Positions 8,793 through 17,063 of a stretch of DNA of 64,000 bases are shown piece after piece. The notes under the pieces are model-generated. The model had not been told where the DNA came from, did no database searches, and saw only the letters and a list, made by a program, of their open reading frames with translations. The stretch's first letter is position 1. Every line of letters starts with the position of its first letter. Source of the stretch: Paraburkholderia dilworthii (lineage in GTDB: Bacteria; Pseudomonadota; Gammaproteobacteria; Burkholderiales; Burkholderiaceae); the NCBI RefSeq assembly GCF_000472525.1, contig NZ_AWZT01000013.1, forward strand, positions 82,978 to 146,977, written 5' to 3'. Both the position numbers and the translations under genes were made by a program.

Positions 8793-9115
8793 ATTGGGCC
8801 GTTATCCGGTGGTTATGGACCCGGGTACTTGGCCGCAATCGTGGCCCATCACCGCTTGTCGCCGTTTGGTGAGCGGTTTCCAGGGCTCAGATTCGCCATA
8901 TCTCTTTCACCTTGTCGTTTTTGGACGAAACTGTCTATCTTCGTTGTCAATTCGATGGTTAATAGCGTGCCGCAGCCCGAGGCGGCAGAGGTTACTATTC
9001 GGGCGTCGGCCCGCATTGCGATCCGCTCACGCATACCGGTGCAACATCCGCGCGTAACGCCCTCCAACGAAGCCACGTCTTACCGCGTCGCTCCCGCAAC
9101 ACGACCCACCTCATC
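8793..9115. other. Gap between tRNA-Thr terminator and methyltransferase gene
   Basis: 323 bases without a gene I can support. The only open frames are short, lack ribosome sites and show no recognisable protein. I see no clear promoter, RNA structure or repeat. Confidence 0.5.
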
Positions 9116-10243
9116 ATGACTAGCCCCGCAAGCATCACCTGGCCCGAAGCCGACGGCCCCCGCACCGCGCGTTGGCGCTCCGAAGCGGCGGTGCCGCCGC
9201 CCAAACGGGTGATCGTCGCCGATGACCGGACCTCCGCCGACTCCGCCTACCGGCTTGCGTGCGAAGGCACCGCGCTTCTGTGGAACGGCGACTTCCAGAA
9301 CGCGCGGCAGCTGTTGCAGGCGGTCACGCGACGGCTGGAACGCAAACCGCGCAAGCAAGGCGCAACGCCGCTCGAGGCGTTCAACCTGCACCGGCAGACG
9401 CAGTCGCAACGTGCGCGTACGCTGGGCATGATTCTGATTCCGCTCGACCCCGCTTACGTGATTCCGTTGCGCCGCGCGCCGGAGGTGCAGCAGGCGTGCA
9501 TCGAAACTTATGGTCACCCGACGGACGAAGCGTCGGTCGTGTCGCTGCGCGAACTGCTCGGGCTGATAGGCGCGCACGAGTGGCGGAAGAAGGGCGTCGA
9601 AATTCCCGCGCTCGGCGAGCGGATTCATCCGTATTACGGGGTTTTTTCGCCCGTGCGCGGTGAATACGTCGATCTCGTCGCGCGGACGCCGCTGCCTTCG
9701 TTGAATAAAGCGTTCGACATCGGCACCGGCACCGGCGTGCTGTCGGCGCTGCTCGCGAAGCGCGGCGTGAAGAAAATCGTCGCCACGGACCAGGACCCGC
9801 GTGCGCTTTCTTGTGCGCGGGAGAACATTGTGCGTCTCGGGTACGAGCAGCAAGTCGACGTCGTGAAAGCGGACCTGTTTCCCGACGGACGCGCGCCGCT
9901 GGTGGTGTGCAACCCGCCGTGGGTGCCGGCGCGGCCGGCTTCGCCGATCGAGTATGCCGTGTACGATCCGGAAAGCCGCATGCTGCTCGGTTTTCTCAAT
10001 GGTTTGGCGGAGCATTTGTCGCCCGGCGGCGAAGGCTGGCTCATTCTGTCGGATTTCGCCGAGCACCTCGGTTTGCGCAGGCGCGAGTGGTTGCTTGCGG
10101 CCATCGACAATGCCGGGCTGACGGTGATGGGGCGCGAGGATATTCGTCCGAGGCACCCCAAATCGACCGACGAAGCCGATCCGCTGCACGCGGCGCGGGC
10201 CGCGGAAGTTACATCGCTGTGGCGACTGAAGGTGCGGTCTTGA
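9116..10243 (+). CDS. Class I SAM-dependent methyltransferase, HemK/small-domain type
   Basis: 375 residues. The C-terminal half (about 190-375) is a Rossmann methyltransferase: motif I FDIGTGTGVLSALLAKRG, an acidic ATDQDP at the end of beta-2, and motif IV VCNPPWVP, the NPP(Y/F/W) signature of enzymes methylating amide or ring nitrogen. The N-terminal 190 residues are a family-specific extension with no assignable domain. Substrate unknown; PrmC/RsmC-like N-methylation of protein glutamine or rRNA is the general expectation. It stands alone after the tRNA and ends before a convergent flavoprotein gene. Confidence 0.8.
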   Translation: MTSPASITWPEADGPRTARWRSEAAVPPPKRVIVADDRTSADSAYRLACEGTALLWNGDFQNARQLLQAVTRRLERKPRKQGATPLEAFNLHRQTQSQRARTLGMILIPLDPAYVIPLRRAPEVQQACIETYGHPTDEASVVSLRELLGLIGAHEWRKKGVEIPALGERIHPYYGVFSPVRGEYVDLVARTPLPSLNKAFDIGTGTGVLSALLAKRGVKKIVATDQDPRALSCARENIVRLGYEQQVDVVKADLFPDGRAPLVVCNPPWVPARPASPIEYAVYDPESRMLLGFLNGLAEHLSPGGEGWLILSDFAEHLGLRRREWLLAAIDNAGLTVMGREDIRPRHPKSTDEADPLHAARAAEVTSLWRLKVRS

Positions 10244-10384
10244 TGCGGGCTGAATACGGCGCAGAGGCTCTGCGGGGCAGTGGCTCAGTGGGTCGGCGGC
10301 CCAACGGCTTATCGGGACAACGGCTCAACGACCCCACGACCCACGGACCCAACGCCCCGTCCGTTTAGCGACATCGTCCCCGCT

Positions 10385-11680
10385 TCACCGCAACGCGGCG
10401 CGCGCCCGCACAAACGCCGCCGCGCCGCGCCCGGCCACCAGACCGCTCGCAAAACATGCAGTCAGCAGATAACCCCCCGTCGGCGCTTCCCAATCGAGCA
10501 TTTCTCCCGCACAAAAGACGCCAGGCAAGCGCTCGATCATCAAATCCCGATCAAGCGCTTCGAACGGAATGCCCCCGGCGCTACTGATCGCTTCTGCAAT
10601 TGGGCGTGCGCGAACGAGCCGTACCGGTAGCGCCTTGATAGCGTGCGCAAGGCGCGCGGCATCGGCGAAAACGTCCTTCGGCAGAATCTCGTGCAGTAAG
10701 GCCAGTTTCACGCCGTTGATCCCGACTCTTCCGTGCAGATGGCTCGATATCGACCGTGAGCCGCGCGGCCTCGTCACCTCCGCTATCACTCGCTCAAGAG
10801 CCAGGCCCGGAGCCAGATCCAGCGTGATCGTGAGTTCGCCGTCAGCGAGGATTCGCTCGCGAATCGCCGCCGACAACGCATAAATCAAACTGCCCTCGAG
10901 GCCCGTTTCGGTCAAAAGTATTTCACCTTGTCGATTGTGGACTTTTCCGTCTACATCGGCAAGTGAAATGGCCACGGACTTCACCGGCTGACCGGCGAAA
11001 CGCTCGCGCAGATAAGGGCTCCAGTCCGCGTCGAAGCCGCAGTTCGCCGGTTGCAGCGGGCGCACAGGCACCTTGCGCGACGCGATCAAGGGCACCCAGG
11101 CCGCGTCCGATCCGAGGCGCGGCCAACTCGCGCCGCCGAGTGCCAATACGACCGCGTCGTAGGTCTCCGCCTGTTCACCGTCCGGCGTCGCGAACGAAAG
11201 CGAGTGCGCGGCATTGGGCGTCGCAAGCGCATTAGCGGCAGTCTCGGGGTCAACTTGCCAGCCGATCCATTTATGCCGCATGTGAAAGCGCACGCCTCCT
11301 TCCCTCAACCGATGCAGCCACGCACGCAACATTGGGGCGGCTTTCATGTCGGTGGGAAAAACGCGTCCCGAACTGCCGACGAAAGTCTCGACACCGAGCC
11401 CTCGCAGCCAGGCGCGCAACGCGTCTGGTCCGAAGGTTTGCAGCAGGGGCGCAATCCATTCGCGGCGCGCGCCGTAGCGATCGAGAAACGGTTGGAGCGG
11501 TTCGGAATGCGTGATGTTCATGCCGCCTTTGCCGGCCATCAGGAACTTGCGGCCGACGGAGGGCATCGCGTCATGGACGTCGACCTGCACGCCTTGCAGA
11601 GAAAGCGCCTCGGCCGCCATCAGACCGGCGGGGCCTCCGCCGATGACAGCGACGCGGGCAGAATCGAACGAAGATGACAT
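10385..11680 (-). CDS. HI0933-like flavoprotein (TIGR03862-type NAD(P)/FAD-dependent oxidoreductase)
   Basis: 431 residues. The FAD-binding GxGxxG is at the N-terminus (VAVIGGGPAGLMAAEALS), followed by the family block GRKFLMAGKGGMNITHSE and a C-terminal second dinucleotide-type motif (GVFCAGEMLDWEAPTGGYLLTACFASG). HI0933/YhiN-type proteins bind FAD, but their reaction is not established; BaiN in the family reduces bile-acid intermediates. Monocistronic, convergent with the upstream methyltransferase gene. Full length. Confidence 0.85.
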   Translation of the reverse strand: MSSSFDSARVAVIGGGPAGLMAAEALSLQGVQVDVHDAMPSVGRKFLMAGKGGMNITHSEPLQPFLDRYGARREWIAPLLQTFGPDALRAWLRGLGVETFVGSSGRVFPTDMKAAPMLRAWLHRLREGGVRFHMRHKWIGWQVDPETAANALATPNAAHSLSFATPDGEQAETYDAVVLALGGASWPRLGSDAAWVPLIASRKVPVRPLQPANCGFDADWSPYLRERFAGQPVKSVAISLADVDGKVHNRQGEILLTETGLEGSLIYALSAAIRERILADGELTITLDLAPGLALERVIAEVTRPRGSRSISSHLHGRVGINGVKLALLHEILPKDVFADAARLAHAIKALPVRLVRARPIAEAISSAGGIPFEALDRDLMIERLPGVFCAGEMLDWEAPTGGYLLTACFASGLVAGRGAAAFVRARAALR

Positions 11681-12108
11681 GCGGACCTGAGCGAAAGAGG
11701 CGGCGCGCCGCCAGCACCGACGGCCGGACAGCGCGAAGGGGCGCTAACAACGACCACAGGGCGCTACGAAGGCATCAGGAGCCAACGCAACGCGCAGCAA
11801 CCCGCCGGAATGCGCCACGAAGCGCGCTATTTTCACACACCGCACACAGCGTGGAGCAAAACGCGCCCACCGCTAAACGGGCGTGAGAACGCTGGATTCC
11901 GGCGCCCTCGCTCCCTCACTCGTACGGCCCACAACTTTCTTATTCAGCATGGCGAACTATAATTTCTGCACACCTTCCATTCGGCGCATTCGCGTCATTC
12001 CCTACGTCATACGAGTAATCGCGTTGTCCACCTCGCCGCATGTCGTGGCATCGGCAGTGGCGGGTTCGGGTTCGCGCGTTACGCCTGCGTGGAAGCCTTA
12101 ACATATCG
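11681..12108. other. Gap upstream of the flavoprotein and DUF1059 genes
   Basis: 428 bases between two divergent genes. The one signal I can point to is a perfect TATAAT at 11958-11963 on the + strand; see the promoter entry. The rest holds no supported gene or repeat. Confidence 0.5.
11935..11963 (+). promoter_or_regulatory. Possible sigma-70 promoter for the DUF1059 gene
   Basis: A perfect -10 TATAAT (11958-11963) has a poor -35 (CTTTCT) at 17 bp. It would give a 5' UTR of about 150 nt. Confidence 0.35.
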
Positions 12109-12123
12109 ATGACGGAGACTGCC

Positions 12124-12333
12124 ATGACGCGCAAATACATCGACTGCCGCGAATTCCCGAGCGAAATGAATTGCACCGTTGCGCTCTCGGCAGACAACGA
12201 CGACGAACTGCTAGACGCGGCCGTGCAGCATGCCGTCAGCGTGCACAAACACGACGATTCGCCGGAACTACGTTCGCAATTGAGGACGCTCTTCCACGAA
12301 GGCACGCCGCCGGTCGAAGCGCCGCGTGCCTGA
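12124..12333 (+). CDS. DUF1059 domain protein
   Basis: 69-residue protein that fits the DUF1059 family: MTRKYIDCREFPSEMNCTVALSADNDDELLDAAVQHAVSVHKH. The family is small, cytosolic and of unknown function, with conserved Cys residues near the N-terminus and a DxxELLxxAxxHAxxxH block. I chose the ATG at 12124 because GGAG stands 7 nt before it; another ATG 15 nt upstream is possible. No operon partner is evident. Confidence 0.8.
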   Translation: MTRKYIDCREFPSEMNCTVALSADNDDELLDAAVQHAVSVHKHDDSPELRSQLRTLFHEGTPPVEAPRA

Positions 12334-12451
12334 TTAGAGCCGGTCGGGATGAAGAGCCGCCGCGCTGACTCGCGGGGGAGGCGAGCGGCGGCGGGCCACT
12401 CGCGCGAGTCGCGGCGTGGGTTCGATGTTGTCTGCGATGTCTCGCCGGACC

Positions 12452-12772
12452 TTAGCTCGGGTAAGCCTCGTCCACCTTGAGGCCAGCAAGCTTGAAGATG
12501 ACCCGCAGCGTTTGCGGTTTGATATCGCGCCGCGAAGCCAGCGTCGTCATCACGAAGTCGAGCACTTTGGCGTACTTGAGCAGCGTCAGGCATGTCTCCA
12601 TGTCGGCGCTCCCGTCCCGCATGACTTCCGCAAGACGAAGCATTTCGGTTGAGATGTCGCGCGCCATTTCCAGTTCCAGTTGCTGCTTTTCGGACCAGGC
12701 CGGCATGGCGGTGAGCTTCGCCATCATTTCCTGGAACTTCTGTTCGACGTTTCCGTTGGGTACCGTATCCAT
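12452..12772 (-). CDS. Hypothetical helical protein
   Basis: 106 residues from the ATG at 12772, which has a good GAAGAGGCAGCA ribosome site; an ATG ten codons further up is possible. I do not recognise a family. The protein has no signal peptide or membrane helix and is rich in Met, Leu and Glu. It reads as an all-helical cytosolic protein (EKQQLELEMARDISTEMLRLAEVMR, then ETCLTLLKYAKVLDFVMTTLA). It converges on DUF1059 and is divergent from the methyltransferase at 13156, with which it may share a regulatory region. Confidence 0.65.
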   Translation of the reverse strand: MDTVPNGNVEQKFQEMMAKLTAMPAWSEKQQLELEMARDISTEMLRLAEVMRDGSADMETCLTLLKYAKVLDFVMTTLASRRDIKPQTLRVIFKLAGLKVDEAYPS

Positions 12773-13155
12773 TGCTGCCTCTTCTATTGTCCGGGCGCGC
12801 ATCCAGTTGAGATCGCGTGGCGCTGCCGGTTACGTAACGTTCGGCTCGTGTTACCGAGCCGCCCTCCCCACATGCATCCGGTCCGTGTGTCGTGATCACG
12901 GCCGGTAGCCTATTGTTATCGGCATCACCGCGTAAGCCCCGGAAACCCGACCGCGCGAAGCGGTTCTGTGCCGCTCGGGAAACGTCCCGCGTCGTGCCGT
13001 TAGGAGCAGGAAGTGTTCCAGGAATGTTGCACTTCCGGCAGTTTTTGCGCGGCTCTTCGGTGAGCGGGCCGTCGTTTGGGTAAACTGGCAGCAACTTTTT
13101 CTTTTTTCCGTCACCTGACGCACGTTCGCGTTGCAATCACTGGCGGTTCCCCACG
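12773..13155. other. Divergent intergenic region with an inverted repeat
   Basis: 383 bases between the hypothetical gene and the methyltransferase. It contains GGAAGTG (13009-13015) and CACTTCC (13030-13036), a perfect 7-bp inverted repeat that also includes TTCCAGGAA, and the palindrome GTTACGTAAC at 12829-12838. I see no supported gene. Confidence 0.5.
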
Positions 13156-13998
13156 ATGTCCAGTAAAACCCACGAAATTCGCCCGAACCAGTCCATCGAA
13201 CTGCTGAAGGAGCTTCATATCCTGACGCGCGACGGCAAGATGAACCAGGACAGCCGCCGCAAGCTGAAGCAGGTCTATCACCTGTTCCAGTTCATCGAGC
13301 CCTTGCTCAAGGACTTGAAGGACGAGCAGGGCGCCGTAACGCTCGTCGACCACGGCGCGGGCAAGTCATATCTAGGTTTTATCCTGTATGACCTGTTCTT
13401 CAAGCAGTTTCAGGATGCCGCAGGTGGGGCGTCGCACATTTACGGCATTGAAACGCGCGAGGAGCTCGTCGCGAGGTCGGAGGAACTGGCGGCACGGCTG
13501 GGCTTCAAGGGCATGTCGTTCCTAAATGTGTCCGTAGCGGAATCCATTACGTCGGACCGCTTGCCCGCCCGAATCGATATCGTCACCGCGCTGCATGCCT
13601 GCAATACCGCAACGGACGACGCGATTCGCTTTGCCCTCGAAAAGAAGGCGAAGTACATCGTGGTCGTGCCATGTTGTCAGGCTGAAGTGGCGGGTGTTTT
13701 ACGCCAGAACAAAAGCAAATCGCTCGCCAATGCGTTGACGGAAATCTGGCGGCATCCATTGCATACGCGCGAATTCGGCAGCCAGATTACCAATGTGCTG
13801 CGTTGCCTCCAATTGGAGGCACACGGCTATCAGGTGAGCGTAACTGAACTTGTGGGCTGGGAGCACTCGATGAAAAACGAGCTGATCATCGCGCAGTTCA
13901 AGGACCTTCCGCGACGGCGGCCGGCCGAGCGGCTTGACGAGGTGATGCAAACGCTTGGCATCGAGGAACTGAAAGAGAGGTTTTTCGTTTCCGAATAA
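13156..13998 (+). CDS. SAM-dependent methyltransferase, Methyltransf_32-like
   Basis: 280 residues. A motif I-like segment is VTLVDHGAGKSYLGFILYDLFF, followed by YGIETREELVARSEELAARLGF (ribose-binding acid) and IDIVTALHACNTATDDAIRFAL (motif IV-like). YIVVVPCCQAEVAG is reminiscent of TRM13/METTL25-type tRNA methyltransferases. The substrate cannot be assigned. The stop codon is one base from that of the opposing DUF1415 gene, leaving no room for a terminator. Confidence 0.75.
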   Translation: MSSKTHEIRPNQSIELLKELHILTRDGKMNQDSRRKLKQVYHLFQFIEPLLKDLKDEQGAVTLVDHGAGKSYLGFILYDLFFKQFQDAAGGASHIYGIETREELVARSEELAARLGFKGMSFLNVSVAESITSDRLPARIDIVTALHACNTATDDAIRFALEKKAKYIVVVPCCQAEVAGVLRQNKSKSLANALTEIWRHPLHTREFGSQITNVLRCLQLEAHGYQVSVTELVGWEHSMKNELIIAQFKDLPRRRPAERLDEVMQTLGIEELKERFFVSE

Positions 13999-13999
13999 A

Positions 14000-14575
14000 T
14001 CAGGACTTCATCAATTTATTCCAGCCGGCGAGCCCGATTCGCCGAAGCGTTTCCTGATTCCGCTCGTAAATCTCTTCGGCGTCGGGAAATGCCTGAACCG
14101 CCCGCTCAATACTATCTTCTCTGAGTAAATGAAAAATCGGATAGGGCGCGCGATTTGTGTAATTCTCGATATCGTCCGGTTCAGTGCCTTCGAACTGATA
14201 AAAAGGATGAAAGCTCGCAATCTGGATAATGCCGGTGAGGCGAAGTTGCTCGAGCATTCTTTCGGCGAAGAACAGTGCGTCGTTATATTGCAGAAATTCG
14301 CCTAGCGTCTGCGGCAGAATCAATAGTGTGGTGTCCAACGCGGTCGGGTCTGCGGCGGCGAGCGTCTTGAGCTCGATTTCGAGGTCGGCCAGCGCGCCTT
14401 CCAGGTCGGTCGCATCGCTAACCGCATAGCGGATTTGCCCCTTTACGTGGACGGCTTTTGCGAACGGACACAGGTTAAGCCCGATCACGGCTTCAGTCAG
14501 CCAGTGACGAGTGGTGGCAACGACAGCGTCGTGCGATTCGGAGGTCAACGGCATGGCAGGCAGCGATAAGGGCAA
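14000..14575 (-). CDS. DUF1415 domain protein
   Basis: 191 residues matching the DUF1415 family: HDAVVATTRHWLTEAVIGLNLCPFAKAV, IQIASFHPFYQFEGTEPDDIENYTNRAPYPIFHLLRE and the C-terminal ERNQETLRRIGLAGW. The function is unknown; members are cytosolic and widespread in proteobacteria. A start at MPLSLPAMP or seven codons further in is possible. It converges with the methyltransferase on the + strand at a 1-nt gap. Confidence 0.85.
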   Translation of the reverse strand: MPLSLPAMPLTSESHDAVVATTRHWLTEAVIGLNLCPFAKAVHVKGQIRYAVSDATDLEGALADLEIELKTLAAADPTALDTTLLILPQTLGEFLQYNDALFFAERMLEQLRLTGIIQIASFHPFYQFEGTEPDDIENYTNRAPYPIFHLLREDSIERAVQAFPDAEEIYERNQETLRRIGLAGWNKLMKS

Positions 14576-14622
14576 AAAGCCATTTTAACGGCGCCTGCAG
14601 TGGCCAGCCCGCGGTTCCCTCA

Positions 14623-14671
14623 AACGAAGCCGCAAAAAACGAAGCCGCAAAAGAAGCCGCAAAAACGAAGC
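14623..14671. repeat. Short tandem repeat, 15-bp unit
   Basis: Two perfect copies of AACGAAGCCGCAAAA (14623-14637 and 14638-14652), a shortened third copy (14653-14664) and a fragment. It lies in the spacer between the TetR gene and DUF1415. One frame reads as NEAAKNEAAKEAAK, but that frame has no ATG start of useful length. Confidence 0.7.
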
Positions 14672-14771
14672 TGTAACGCCAAGCGTGCGAAACGCAAGCC
14701 GCAGCGGCACCCGGAGAGCGGAGTTGAGAATCGAAGCCGTACAGGCAAGCGAGGAACCACGCCCCCAACGG

Positions 14772-15461
14772 CTAGCGCGCCGCCTTCCCGCCGCATGCCG
14801 CAGCAATAAGCAGTGCGGCGGCCTTCGGCGCGGCGAGCACCGGGCCGGATCCTGCGCGGTAAGTCTGGCTCGCTGCGTACACGCCTTCAATCAGCAAAGC
14901 CAGCGCGTTCGCAAGCGTCTCAGGATCGTCGGCGCCCGCGGTGCTCGCCAGTTCGGTTAGGCGCGCGAGCAGGCGTTCCTTGTTGCGGAACACGAACTGC
15001 CGCGCGGGATGGGCGCTATCGGAGAACTCCACCGCGACGTTCACGAACGGGCAGCCGCGATAATCTTTGAGTGACGCTCGCACGGCGAGATCATCGAAGT
15101 ATTGCTGCAACTGCTTGGCCGGCTGTCCGGCGTGTTTCGCGAAGCTCTTTTCGACATAGCCGAAAAATTGAGCGTCTTTGCGCTCCAGGTACGCCATCAC
15201 CAGATCGTCTTTCGACGAGAACTGGCGGTACAGGCTCATCTTGTTGACGCCGGCGCGCTCGACGACAGCGTCCACTCCGACTGCCCGCACGCCCTCGCGG
15301 TAGAACAGTTCGTCGGCCGCGCTCAGCAGGTGCTGTTGCGCTTCAGGCCCAGAAGTCTTGCTGCTTCGCGCGCGCCGCGACGTTGGCGAGGAAGCAGCCG
15401 AAGAAGCTGGCGAAGACCCCGCCGCCGAGGCGCCGCGCTTGGAGATTTCGCTTTCAGACAT
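14772..15461 (-). CDS. TetR/AcrR family transcriptional regulator
   Basis: 229 residues. After a Ser/Ala-rich 40-residue tail, the DNA-binding domain runs from about 42 to 95 (HLLSAADELFYREGVRAVGVDAVVERAGVNKMSLYRQFSSKDDLV), with the HTH near 64-83. The rest is the helical ligand-binding domain. The gene is divergent from an MFS transporter, the standard layout for a TetR repressor controlling an exporter or importer and itself. The inverted repeat GTTACC-GACC-GGTAAC, 35 bp upstream of its ATG, is a good operator candidate. Ligand unknown. Confidence 0.9.
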   Translation of the reverse strand: MSESEISKRGASAAGSSPASSAASSPTSRRARSSKTSGPEAQQHLLSAADELFYREGVRAVGVDAVVERAGVNKMSLYRQFSSKDDLVMAYLERKDAQFFGYVEKSFAKHAGQPAKQLQQYFDDLAVRASLKDYRGCPFVNVAVEFSDSAHPARQFVFRNKERLLARLTELASTAGADDPETLANALALLIEGVYAASQTYRAGSGPVLAAPKAAALLIAAACGGKAAR

Positions 15462-15495
15462 AGACCGCTCCTGAATTCAATTGACGCCTTGACAT

Positions 15496-15511
15496 GTTAC
15501 CGACCGGTAAC
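15496..15511. promoter_or_regulatory. Candidate TetR operator, GTTACC-N4-GGTAAC
   Basis: A perfect 6-bp inverted repeat in the TetR-MFS spacer. Its core ACCGACCGGT is identical to the core of the palindrome at 62849-62862 in the paa region. Confidence 0.65.
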
Positions 15512-15528
15512 TAACATCGCAACACCAA

Positions 15529-15548
15529 TTGTGACCGATCTGTCACAA
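15529..15548. promoter_or_regulatory. Second palindrome in the TetR-MFS spacer
   Basis: TTGTGAC and GTCACAA form a perfect 7-bp inverted repeat with a 6-bp spacer. The half-sites differ from the first palindrome, so a second regulator (for example of CRP/FNR or GntR type) is possible. Confidence 0.5.
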
Positions 15549-15615
15549 GTCCTTTACCGAAACAGTAATAGTGCGAACGGCGGAGCGGGTCAAAGCCGCG
15601 TTGATAGGAGAGCCG

Positions 15616-16899
15616 ATGAACTGGGCAGCAAAACTGATAGGCAGGCGTTTCCACTACGGCTGGTTGACGGTCGCCGTGGTGTTTCTGGTGTTGCTTGCGG
15701 CGGCCGGCACGCGTGCCACGCCGAGCGTGATGATGGTGCCGCTCGAGCATCAGTTCGGCTGGAGCCGCGCGACAATCTCGCTCGCGATTTCGGTGAATAT
15801 CGCGCTATACGGGCTGATGGGGCCCTTTGCGGCGGCGGCGATGCAGCGCTTCGGCGTGCGCCCCACGCTGCTGATCGCGCTCGGCACTATGGCGGCGGGC
15901 GTGGCCTTGTCATCGCTCATGACGCATCCGTGGCAGATGATCCTGATCTGGGGCGTGATGGTCGGCGGTTCCACGGGGGTGGCGGCGCTGTCCTTGTCGG
16001 CGACCGTGGTAACGCGCTGGTTCACCACGCATCGCGGGCTCGTCATGGGGATTCTGACCGCGAGTTCCGCGACTGGCCAACTCGTATTTCTGCCGATGCT
16101 CGCGGCCATCGTCGAGCATTACGGCTGGCGCCAGGTGGTGTGGGTCGTCGCGGCAGCCGCGGCGATCGTGCTGCCGCTGGTCGCGTTTCTGCTGCCGGAG
16201 CGCCCGTCGGACGTGAAGCTGCGTCCTTACGGCGAACCGCACGACGCGCCCGCGGCGGCCACGGCCACCAGGCAGAATCCGCTCGCGATTGCGTTCGGCA
16301 CACTCGCGATGGCGAGCAAGACGCGCGATTTCTGGCTGCTGTTCTTCAGCTTCTTCATTTGCGGCGCCAGCACGAACGGTTATGTTGGCACGCACCTGAT
16401 CGCAATGTGCGGCGATTACGGCATGTCGGAAGTGCAGGGTGCGTCGCTGCTTGCGGCGATGGGCATCTTCGATCTGTTCGGCACGACGCTCTCCGGCTGG
16501 CTGTCCGACCGCTTCAATAGCCGCGTGCTGCTGTTCTGGTATTACGGGCTGCGCGGCTTGTCGCTGATGTATCTGCCGCACGCTTTCGGCATCGACTTTT
16601 TCGGGTTGCCGCTCTTCGCCGTGTTCTACGGCCTGGACTGGATCGCCACTGTGCCGCCAACCGTGCGTCTCGCGACGGACGTCTACGGCAAGGAGGCGGC
16701 TCCCGTAGTGTTCGGTTGGGTGGTGGCCGGGCATCAACTCGGCGCGGCGTTTGCGGCGCTCGGTGCGGGCATGCTGCGCGCGAGCCTCGGCACGTACACG
16801 GTGGCGTCGATGATTTCCGGTGGTCTGTGCCTCGTGGCTGCCGTCATTGTTTTGCGGATCAATCGGCCCGCCAAGGCGCCGCAGCCACAGGCGGTCTGA
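15616..16899 (+). CDS. MFS transporter, monocarboxylate/oxalate-formate type
   Basis: 427 residues with twelve predicted membrane segments. The N-terminus (FHYGWLTVAVVFLVLLAAAGTRATPSVMMVPLEHQFGWSRATISLAISVNIALYGLMGP) is typical of the OxlT/monocarboxylate-porter branch. The central loop (SDVKLRPYGEPHDAPAA) separates the halves. The cytoplasmic MFS motif is GWLSDRFNSR. The substrate is unknown, probably an organic anion. The ATG at 15616 follows GATAGGAG. The divergent TetR gene probably controls it. Confidence 0.88.
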   Translation: MNWAAKLIGRRFHYGWLTVAVVFLVLLAAAGTRATPSVMMVPLEHQFGWSRATISLAISVNIALYGLMGPFAAAAMQRFGVRPTLLIALGTMAAGVALSSLMTHPWQMILIWGVMVGGSTGVAALSLSATVVTRWFTTHRGLVMGILTASSATGQLVFLPMLAAIVEHYGWRQVVWVVAAAAAIVLPLVAFLLPERPSDVKLRPYGEPHDAPAAATATRQNPLAIAFGTLAMASKTRDFWLLFFSFFICGASTNGYVGTHLIAMCGDYGMSEVQGASLLAAMGIFDLFGTTLSGWLSDRFNSRVLLFWYYGLRGLSLMYLPHAFGIDFFGLPLFAVFYGLDWIATVPPTVRLATDVYGKEAAPVVFGWVVAGHQLGAAFAALGAGMLRASLGTYTVASMISGGLCLVAAVIVLRINRPAKAPQPQAV

Positions 16900-16908
16900 C
16901 GCGGCGCG

Positions 16909-16950
16909 GGAAAGACGCGGACCCGCGCCGCAGCGCGCCCGCGTCTTTCC
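16909..16950. terminator. 12-bp perfect hairpin downstream of the MFS gene
   Basis: GGAAAGACGCGG (16909-16920) pairs perfectly with CCGCGTCTTTCC (16939-16950) around an 18-nt GC-rich loop. There is no T run after it. It lies 9 nt after the MFS stop, so a rho-aided terminator or 3' stabilising hairpin is likely. Confidence 0.5.
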
Positions 16951-17063
16951 ACGCTACGGAAAAACTAACTGCGCGCCTCATGCAGCGCGCGCGCCGAACC
17001 CCGGTTATGCTATGTGGCCTCGGGCAGCCGCCCGCGATCATGAATTTCTACTGAGAGAAGCGC

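Noticed and set aside
11940..13136. 398-codon minus-strand frame covering DUF1059 and the 12452 gene
   Set aside because: It runs antisense to DUF1059, overlaps the better supported 106-residue gene in another frame, and has no recognisable domain.
14600..14809. Lys/Pro/Gln-repeat protein on the + strand
   Set aside because: The repeat comes from the AACGAAGCCGCAAAA tandem units; the frame has no ribosome site, and it overlaps the 3' end of the TetR gene.
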